Positions 35,684-42,403 of a DNA stretch of 42,403 nt are shown one piece after another. The notes beneath the pieces were generated by a model. It saw only the letters and a program-made list of their open reading frames with translations. It was not told the DNA's origin and did no database searches. Within the stretch, counting starts at the first letter, position 1. Each line of letters opens with the position of its first letter. This stretch comes from Isosphaeraceae bacterium. GTDB taxonomy: Bacteria; Planctomycetota; Planctomycetia; Isosphaerales; Isosphaeraceae. The stretch spans positions 1 through 42,403 of the forward strand of contig JANXSY010000267.1 of assembly GCA_025356435.1 (NCBI GenBank), read 5' to 3'. The position numbers and the translations under genes were made by a program.

Positions 35684-35974
35684 CGAACAAAGCCAATGAG
35701 CCTGCGAACCCTGACGAAACAAAGCCAATTTGGCCCTCCTCTCTCGCCGAACAAAGCCACCGATGGTCGGGCGGCTCTGTTACCGAATGAACCCAACCGA
35801 CCCGTCAACTTGCCACGAGATCTCGGCAAACTTAATGCCTTAAACGAATTGCGCCGCACCATCATGGAAATGGCCGGCAATAAATCGACGAAACAAAGCC
35901 ATTCTTCTGCATCGGCGATGAAACGAAGCCATTTCGAGAGGTCGGCGATCTCACCCGCGCGAAACGAACCCAAT
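35684..35974. repeat. Seven degenerate copies of a GAAACAAAGCCAAT-type element
   Basis: The region 35544-36030 holds no convincing gene. Copies of a 13-15-base element start at 35684, 35715, 35748, 35784, 35889, about 35919 and 35960. Forms are CGAACAAAGCCAAT, CGAAACAAAGCCAAT, CGAACAAAGCCAC, CGAATGAACCCAAC, CGAAACAAAGCCATT, TGAAACGAAGCCATT and CGAAACGAACCCAAT. Neighbouring starts are mostly 30-41 bases apart, with one gap of 105. Intervening sequences are unrelated. An open frame through it (35648-36076) would repeat TKQSQ/NEPN-like words and is probably not a protein. Not CRISPR: the units are too short and variable. Confidence 0.7.
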
Positions 35975-36023
35975 GTTCGTCAGGTCGTCGAAGACATCTC
36001 GGTGCCCTCGCGACAACAGGTCC

Positions 36024-36064
36024 AAAAAAAAACGCTTGACACGTCTGTACGTACGTGTTTAAAT
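36024..36064 (+). promoter_or_regulatory. Strong sigma70 promoter with A-tract and overlapping palindrome
   Basis: Nine A residues (36024-36032), -35 TTGACA (36036-36041), 17-bp spacer, -10 TTAAAT (36059-36064). Inverted repeat ACACGT (36039-36044) / ACGTGT (36053-36058) covers the -35 edge and the spacer, a good position for a repressor. Start of transcription is expected near 36071. Confidence 0.7.
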
Positions 36065-36111
36065 TCATTTGTATGAGGTCGCTGGCTCGGATTCGCTACG
36101 GAGTCGTCTCG

Positions 36112-36423
36112 ATGGACAAGGACAGCTTGGGCCGTCGTCGAAGCCCCGATCAGGGGCGAGGACTCAGACCCCTCCACCCGCCGTTGCCGGTCGAGTGGAC
36201 GAGCAAGGCGATCCGCGTCGCCATGTCCGAGGCCGACTGGTCTCGGTTCGAGGCGATGACGCAGGGGTTGTCGGCCGTGGAAGCGACGCCGACCCAGGCA
36301 AGGGCCTACGGTCAGGCTGTGTCTCACCTGATGCAGCATGCGGAACAGTCGGCGCCGGGGGCCTCGGATTGGATGGACTGGGAACGTCAGAAGACACTCA
36401 AGCTCCTCCGATACGCGGTCTGA
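36112..36423 (+). CDS. Small protein of unknown function behind a strong promoter
   Basis: 103 aa from ATG 36112, with GGAG 8-9 bp upstream. An in-frame ATG at 36073 would make a nearly leaderless mRNA and add 13 residues. The protein has a basic, Pro-rich start (SLGRRRSPDQGRGLRPLHPP) and a helical rest (KAIRVAMSEADWSRFEAMTQ; QARAYGQAVSHLMQHAEQSA; DWERQKTLKLLRYAV). No known domain recognised, no signal peptide or membrane segment. Codon use fits its neighbours. It follows the repeat block and precedes ahcY by 142 bp. Expression is probably controlled through the palindrome in its promoter. Confidence 0.55.
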   Translation: MDKDSLGRRRSPDQGRGLRPLHPPLPVEWTSKAIRVAMSEADWSRFEAMTQGLSAVEATPTQARAYGQAVSHLMQHAEQSAPGASDWMDWERQKTLKLLRYAV

Positions 36424-36493
36424 TCGGGCCGGCGGATAGACTGGATTTAACGCGACGTACTATCGCGAGATCGCCGTCCTTCAAAGGCCGGCG

Positions 36494-36514
36494 GGGGCGG
36501 GATGGACCTGCCCC
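36494..36514 (+). other. GC-rich hairpin upstream of ahcY
   Basis: 8-bp stem with one G-U pair: GGGGCGGG (36494-36501) and CCTGCCCC (36507-36514), 5-nt loop. It lies 52 bp before ATG 36566 and 71 bp after the small gene. It could be a weak terminator or a leader structure. The SAH-riboswitch core was not recognised. Confidence 0.3.
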
Positions 36515-36517
36515 TAA

Positions 36518-37897
<1,380 letters not shown>

Positions 37898-37924
37898 TTT
37901 CGCGCCCCGATCCTGCGAGGAAAA

Positions 37925-37960
37925 CGAGGCGGGCGATCCAGAATTGGGCCGCCCGCCTCG
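37925..37960 (+). terminator. Terminator-like hairpin after ahcY
   Basis: Perfect 11-bp stem CGAGGCGGGCG (37925-37935) / CGCCCGCCTCG (37950-37960) with a 14-nt loop, 27 bp after the stop. The following sequence is CTCTTG, a weak U-tract. On the other strand TTTT follows the stem. Confidence 0.65.
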
Positions 37961-38024
37961 CTCTTGCAACGACCGATCGTATTCCCCCTCCTCTCCCAAA
38001 CCGATCACCATCTGAGGCCGATTG

Positions 38025-39323
38025 ATGCCCGATATTCGTCCGTTCCGAGGCGTCCGCTACGACTTGACCCGCGTGGGCGCTCTGTCCGACGTGGCCGCCC
38101 CGCCCTACGACGTGATCGGACCAGAGCTTCAGGACCGGCTCTACAAGACCAGCCCCTACAACATCATCCGGCTCGAACTGAACAAGGAACAGGCCGACGA
38201 CTCGCCCGAATCGAACCGCTATACCCGCGCCGCAAAAGAACTGCGGGAATGGACCCGGGAAGGCATTCTGGCCGAAGACCCGCACACGTCGATCTACGTT
38301 TACGAGCAGACTTTCGAGGTCGAAGGTCAGACTCACACCCGCAAGGGATTCTTCGCCCGAGTGCGGCTCGAACCGTTCGGCGAGGGGATGATCTATCCCC
38401 ACGAGCAGACCCTCTCCGGCCCCAAGGCCGACCGCCTCGCCCTCTTCAACGCGACCAAGTTTAATCTCAGCCCTGTCTTCGGGCTCTATCCCGACCCGAC
38501 CGAGGACGTACTCCACGCCGCCGAGGCCGGCATCCGCGACCGCACGCCCATCGAGGCGACCGACCACCTCGGCGTCGTCAGCCGCATTTGGCCCGTGGTC
38601 GACCAGGCCACGCATACCACCGTCCAGGGCCTCATGGCCTCGAAGCCGATCTTCATCGCCGACGGCCATCACCGCTACGAGACGGGCGTGAACTACCGCA
38701 ACCAGCTCGCCGCCTCCGGAGGTCTCTCAGGCCCCGACGACCCGGCGAATTTCACGATGATGATGCTCGTCGGGATGAGCGACCCCGGTCTACTCATCTT
38801 GCCGACCCATCGCCTCGTCTCGGGACTGCCCGGCCTCACCTCCGACGAGCTGATCCGCCTCCTCTCCCCCGACTTTGAGATCGAAGTCGTCGGCGACGGC
38901 CCCGCCGCCGGCCGCGCGGCCTGGGAAAATATGGAGATGAGCGGAGATCAAGATATCCTCGGATTTGGAACCGTTGCCGACGGCAAATGGATCACCGCCC
39001 GGCTCCGCTCCGACGCCAAGATGGACGAACTTGCCCCCGAACACAGCGCCGAGTGGAGGTCGTTGGGGGTAAGTATCCTCCACGAATTCGTGCTTAAGGC
39101 GCTGCTTGGGCCAATTGGATCGCCAAATTTCACCTATGTGCACCTTCTTGACGAGGTGCTCGACAGCGTTACCCATTGCGGTTGCGATCTTGCCTGCTTC
39201 GTCCCCCCCGCCGGGATGAATCATGTCGAGTCGATCGCGTCGAACCTCGAAAAGATGCCCCCGAAGAGCACCTATTTCTATCCCAAGTTGCTCAGTGGAT
39301 TGGTGCTGAACCCGATTCGCTGA
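38025..39323 (+). CDS. DUF1015 domain protein
   Basis: 432-aa cytoplasmic protein of the DUF1015 family (COG4198), function unknown. Clear family blocks: the N-terminal IRPFRGVRYDLTRVG and DVAAPPYDVIGPE, RKGFFARVRL, YPHEQTLSGPKADRLAL, FIADGHHRYETGVNYR and a TMMMLVGMSDPGLLILPTHR segment. ATG 38025 is preferred to TTG 38022, with TGAGG about 8 bp upstream. In other bacteria the family often neighbours serine biosynthesis genes; here it follows ahcY. Its last 32 bases overlap the end of the converging DUF502 gene. Confidence 0.92.
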   Translation: MPDIRPFRGVRYDLTRVGALSDVAAPPYDVIGPELQDRLYKTSPYNIIRLELNKEQADDSPESNRYTRAAKELREWTREGILAEDPHTSIYVYEQTFEVEGQTHTRKGFFARVRLEPFGEGMIYPHEQTLSGPKADRLALFNATKFNLSPVFGLYPDPTEDVLHAAEAGIRDRTPIEATDHLGVVSRIWPVVDQATHTTVQGLMASKPIFIADGHHRYETGVNYRNQLAASGGLSGPDDPANFTMMMLVGMSDPGLLILPTHRLVSGLPGLTSDELIRLLSPDFEIEVVGDGPAAGRAAWENMEMSGDQDILGFGTVADGKWITARLRSDAKMDELAPEHSAEWRSLGVSILHEFVLKALLGPIGSPNFTYVHLLDEVLDSVTHCGCDLACFVPPAGMNHVESIASNLEKMPPKSTYFYPKLLSGLVLNPIR

Positions 39324-40038
39324 GCGAATTCGCCGTGAAACGGATTGCGTTGGGCATCGAGAGTCCCCCCGAGACGATGCCCTGCATCGCCTCGTTCACG
39401 GTCCAGCCAATGTCGATCACGGCGTCTTCGGAGACGAGTAGGACGAAGCCAGACGTCGGCAACGGGGCGAACGGGACGAACACCGAGAGGATCGTCCTGC
39501 CGGTCTCGACGTCTCGCATCGACTTCATCACAAACCCCGGCACCCGGAGGCTTGGGCTCGGGTAGGGGACTGACACGACCCGCTTGAACTTGCTACCGCC
39601 CTTCGGGCTGCCGAGCGACTGGAACACCCCGCGCACGGCTTGGTAAATCGTGGTCACAAGCGGCACTCGCGACATGATCCAGTCGATCGCGCGGGCCAGG
39701 CTGGTGCTGACGAAGAGCCCGAGGAAGTAGAGCAGCGTCAGCACCGAGGCGATTGCGATCACGGGCGAGACGAAGTTCTCCCACCAGCCCGGCAGCCCCT
39801 GAAGGTTTTCCGCCCCGATCGTCCAGCGGATCAGTCGGGTCACGGGCAAGATGACCAGGCCCTGCAAGGTCAGGTAGAGCTGAATGATGATCCAGAAGGT
39901 GATGGCGATCGGCAGGGCGAGGATCAACCCCCCGATGATTCGGGTCCGGATCGCGCCAAGGAACGCATTGATCGCCCCCGTTGGCGGACGGCTCGACTCC
40001 GGCGATGGTTGGACCGGAGGGTTCCCGACGGTATCCAT
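39292..40038 (-). CDS. DUF502 family membrane protein
   Basis: 248-aa inner-membrane protein. N-terminal ~30 residues are polar/Pro-rich; first membrane segment IIGGLILALPIAITFWIIIQ (about 35-60); second VIAIASVLTLLYFLGLFV (about 93-115). The family block VPLVTTIYQAVRGVFQSLGS follows, then a soluble part with FVMKSMRDVETGRTILSVFV, FVPFAPLPTSGFVLLVSEDA and a conserved NEAMQGIVSGG end. The open frame extends to 40521 but ATG 40038 (MDTVGNPPVQPS) is the first sensible start. Related plant proteins (COV/LCV) act in membrane trafficking; the bacterial role is unknown. Confidence 0.9.
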   Translation of the reverse strand: MDTVGNPPVQPSPESSRPPTGAINAFLGAIRTRIIGGLILALPIAITFWIIIQLYLTLQGLVILPVTRLIRWTIGAENLQGLPGWWENFVSPVIAIASVLTLLYFLGLFVSTSLARAIDWIMSRVPLVTTIYQAVRGVFQSLGSPKGGSKFKRVVSVPYPSPSLRVPGFVMKSMRDVETGRTILSVFVPFAPLPTSGFVLLVSEDAVIDIGWTVNEAMQGIVSGGLSMPNAIRFTANSLSESGSAPIH

Positions 40039-40272
40039 GAAATGCGGCTCCGGGGGGCAGACGGGCACCCGATCGATGGGCCTCAAGGGTACTCGGCCAT
40101 CGATCAAGCCGCAACCGCCGCCCGACCCCATCGGTGTTCCCGGACGAGGAAATGGCGGGGGATTCCCTGCTCGCTCGCCCCGAAGGCGCAGACCCGGTAG
40201 ACTGGAAGTGGGGTGAACCAATCGCCTTTCGCGAGCAACTCCGGCCCGGGTCAATAGAGGATACGCGACGAC

Positions 40273-41244
40273 ATGGCGAGCCCGCAGACGAAAACTGTCG
40301 AGATCGGTGGCGTGACGCTTCATCTGAGCGCCCCGGACGTCACCGAGCAAGGGTGGATCGGCCAGGATGCCATCCTCCACCAACTCCTCGCCTGCTGGCT
40401 CGTCGTCGACCCGAGCGATCGCCCCCTCTCGCCCCGGCTGATCGGCCAGCCCGGCATCGGCAAGACGACGCTGGCGATGGCCGCCGCCCGGCTCCGCAAA
40501 CAGCCGCTTTATATCAACCAATGCACGGCCGATACCCGGCCTGAAGACTTGCTCGTCACGCCGGTGCTCGCCGAGTCAGGCAAAATCGCCTATCACGCCT
40601 CTCCCTTGGTCTCGGCGATGTTGACCGGCTCGGTCTGCGTCCTCGACGAGGGCAACCGGATGAACGAGAAGTCGTGGGCCAGTCTTGCTCCGCTCCTCGA
40701 CCATCGCCGATACGTCGAGAGCGTGGTCGCGGGAATCACGATCCAGGCCCACCCCGACTTCCGCGCCTGCGTCACGATGAATGAAGACGAGTCGACCTAT
40801 GAAGTCCCCGACTACATCCTCTCGCGGCTCCAACCGACCCTGACCCTCGGCTTCCCCGACCGCGACGACGAGATGGCGATCCTCAAGTATCATCTCCCGT
40901 TCGCGTCGGCCGAACTTCTGGCGCTGACCGTCGAGTTCCTCCAGAAAGCCCACCAACTCAAGCTCGATTTCTCTCCCCGTGACGGTCTCAATATCCTCCG
41001 GTTCGCAATCAAACGAATGGCCCAGGATACTAAGCACCCGATGTCTCGCGACGAAGCCTGGCGGGAATCGCTGCTCTGCGTCTTGGGAGAAGAAGCGGTT
41101 GATCTTGAAGACCTCGCCCGCCGTAAGCGCCGCGCGATGGGTGGACAGCATGCCCCGATGGGTCTGGGAGATCTCTTCTTCAATCCCGGCGATCCGCTCC
41201 ATCCCGACGCCGACGAGTTTGACGACGACGAGGACGATGAGTAA
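40273..41244 (+). CDS. MoxR-type AAA ATPase
   Basis: 323-aa AAA+ ATPase of the MoxR/ChlI type, likely a chaperone acting with a von Willebrand factor A partner. Walker A GQPGIGKT (residues 58-65), Walker [15 protein letters not shown], sensor 1 [20 protein letters not shown] with sensor/arginine-finger [13 protein letters not shown]. The C-terminus is acidic ([12 protein letters not shown]). A vWA gene is not visible in the window, but the region continues rightward on the same strand with two more genes that may belong to the same operon (50 and 30 bp gaps). Confidence 0.9.
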   Translation: MASPQTKTVEIGGVTLHLSAPDVTEQGWIGQDAILHQLLACWLVVDPSDRPLSPRLIGQPGIGKTTLAMAAARLRKQPLYINQCTADTRPEDLLVTPVLAESGKIAYHASPLVSAMLTGSVCVLDEGNRMNEKSWASLAPLLDHRRYVESVVAGITIQAHPDFRACVTMNEDESTYEVPDYILSRLQPTLTLGFPDRDDEMAILKYHLPFASAELLALTVEFLQKAHQLKLDFSPRDGLNILRFAIKRMAQDTKHPMSRDEAWRESLLCVLGEEAVDLEDLARRKRRAMGGQHAPMGLGDLFFNPGDPLHPDADEFDDDEDDE

Positions 41245-41294
41245 TTTGCCGTCGCGGCCGGTCGATCCGACGCGGCCTGATCGGGGGCTCGATC

Positions 41295-41957
41295 ATGTCG
41301 ACTAATAAACCGGAGGCCGTCTCGACTACCTACGAAGAGAAGCTAAGGCGCGATCGAGGTTGGGCGATGGATGAGGGCGATCGACACTTCGGGCGTGATA
41401 ACGCGGTTTTCCAGACCTTGCGGAAGATCGCCCGTCAGCTCGAAAAACTCGGCATCCCTTACGCCATCGTGGGTGGCATGGCTCTGGATGCCTATGGATA
41501 TCGGCGACTGACGGTCGATGTTAACCTCCTGATCACTCGCGAAGGTCTCAAGCTTGTCCACGAAGGGCTCGTGGGGTTGGGCTACCTCCCTCCCTTTGGC
41601 GGCAGTAAACAACTGCGAGACACCGAGCACGGCGTCCGTATCGAGTTCCTTATCACGGGTGATTATCCCGGCGACGGCAGGCCGAAACCCCTGGCCTTCC
41701 CCGACCCCGCCGAGGCGGCGACGAAGATTGACGGTCTCGATTACTTGGCACTGCCCCGTCTCGTTGAACTGAAGCTGGCTTCGGGAATGACGGGCGGGGT
41801 GGCCCGGATGAAAGACCTGAGCGACGTCGTTTCCTTGATCCAAATCCGTTCGCTCGATTCCGCGTTTGCTGACGGACTCGACGCTTATGTCCGACCCAAA
41901 TATCTGGAGTTGTGGCACGGGCTCCAGAACTCTCCCAAGGGGCCGGACCTCGATTGA
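41295..41957 (+). CDS. Nucleotidyltransferase-fold protein with altered active site
   Basis: 220-aa protein related to MNT/AbiEii-type nucleotidyltransferases. The core motif is AIVGGMALDAYGYRRLTVDV, with Gly60-Gly61 and the first metal-binding Asp at 75. In the family the D-x-D pair is usual; here it reads D-V-N (Asp75, Asn77). A third acidic residue may be Glu117 (VRIEFLITGD). The end contains VELKLASGMTGGVARMKDLS, with the Lys and Asp typical of AbiEii-like proteins. It may be inactive or an antitoxin/structural homologue. Starts 50 bp after the MoxR gene. Confidence 0.75.
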   Translation: MSTNKPEAVSTTYEEKLRRDRGWAMDEGDRHFGRDNAVFQTLRKIARQLEKLGIPYAIVGGMALDAYGYRRLTVDVNLLITREGLKLVHEGLVGLGYLPPFGGSKQLRDTEHGVRIEFLITGDYPGDGRPKPLAFPDPAEAATKIDGLDYLALPRLVELKLASGMTGGVARMKDLSDVVSLIQIRSLDSAFADGLDAYVRPKYLELWHGLQNSPKGPDLD

Positions 41958-41987
41958 ACCCAAGTCGAGCCGAAAGCACACTTCCCC

Positions 41988-42403
41988 ATGACACCCCAAC
42001 CTTCCACCGCTGACGACTTTCTCCGGATCGGCTCGCGCATCAGGGCCTTACCGATCATCCACGGGTCGGGCGATTTCGCGATCCGGGTCCGTGAGGAGTT
42101 GCTCGCACGTCCCTATGACTGCGTAGCCGTACCCCTGCCCCCGTCGTTCCAGGACGACGTCGAGGAGGCGATCCGAGAGTTGCCTCGGATCTCAATCGTC
42201 GCCCAACTCGACGGCGATGCCGACGACTCAGTGTCCGAGACGACCTTCAGCTATGTTCCGATCGACCCCTGCCAGGGCGTGATCGCCGCGATCCGGACCG
42301 CGATGGGAGAGCGGATCAGTCGGGCTTTTATCGACCTGGAGACGCCGAGGTTCGAGAAGAGTTCAGCCGTTTTCCCCGATCCCTACGCCCTCAAGCAAGT
42401 CAG
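41988..42403 (+). CDS. Protein of unknown function (partial, runs off right end)
   Basis: First 138 residues of a longer protein, from ATG 41988, 30 bp after the nucleotidyltransferase gene. Visible sequence: ALPIIHGSGDFAIRVREELL, YDCVAVPLPPSFQDDVEEAI, FSYVPIDPCQGVIAAIRTAM and RAFIDLETPRFEKSSAVFPD. The H-G-S-G start followed by a hydrophobic strand and PLPPSF recalls, only loosely, proteins such as DUF5682 that are encoded next to MoxR ATPases. I do not recognise the family with confidence. No signal peptide. Confidence 0.6.
   Translation, partial: MTPQPSTADDFLRIGSRIRALPIIHGSGDFAIRVREELLARPYDCVAVPLPPSFQDDVEEAIRELPRISIVAQLDGDADDSVSETTFSYVPIDPCQGVIAAIRTAMGERISRAFIDLETPRFEKSSAVFPDPYALKQV

Noticed and set aside
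35684..35974. CRISPR array
   Set aside because: Units are only 13-15 bases and vary, spacers vary from about 15 to 90 bases, and no cas gene is near.

Overview
The window looks like chromosomal DNA of a planctomycete, most likely of the Isosphaeraceae type. It is GC-rich. It has two genes for type-IV-pilin-like DUF1559 proteins with the typical [20 protein letters not shown] start and a C-terminal HPGG...DGH/DGS motif, short secreted lipoproteins, an Uma2 protein, and several families common in this phylum. Taxonomy is inferred from protein content only; there is no rRNA gene. Both ends cut through genes, so this may be a contig.

Left part (1-5.5 kb, minus strand): an apparent operon encoding a secreted PepSY-like protein, an OmpR-type response regulator, a sensor kinase, a lipoprotein RND adaptor and an RND efflux permease that runs off the left end. 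The permease starts as a CzcA/CusA-type pump, but its last ~45 residues look like the C-terminal half of another RND subfamily. From 5.7 to 9.4 kb (minus) lies modA-modB-modC (molybdate uptake), with modC and an RMD1/DUF155 membrane protein joined by GTGA overlaps. Next come a DUF1559 pilin-like gene with a near-consensus promoter and, divergent from it, a membrane-inserted P-loop NTPase resembling the KAP group.

Middle part (12-27.8 kb): housekeeping and metabolic genes. These are an RluE-like pseudouridine synthase, KDPG aldolase, a secreted protein, a GNAT acetyltransferase, an FAD oxidoreductase with a C-terminal Rieske domain (minus), an inactive/active pair of M16 peptidase-family proteins with a 203-nt overlap, Uma2, a BtuF-like cobalamin-binding protein, a second DUF1559 gene with a small lipoprotein (minus), groES-groEL with a clear terminator, a Gfo/Idh/MocA oxidoreductase, an extremely acidic protein and a TPR protein.

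Right part (27.9-42.4 kb): purine nucleoside phosphorylase, a hybrid histidine kinase with a cobalamin-binding sensor module, ileS, purN, a non-coding block of degenerate GAAACAAAGCCAAT repeats, a small orphan gene behind a strong palindrome-bearing promoter, ahcY, DUF1015 and DUF502 genes that overlap tail to tail, a MoxR-type AAA ATPase, a nucleotidyltransferase-fold protein with an altered active site, and a partial gene at the right end.

The most unusual items are the B12-domain hybrid kinase (with a possible ATC start codon), the chimeric RND permease, the intergenic repeat family, the KAP-like NTPase and the acidic protein. I saw no CRISPR array, transposase, tRNA or rRNA.
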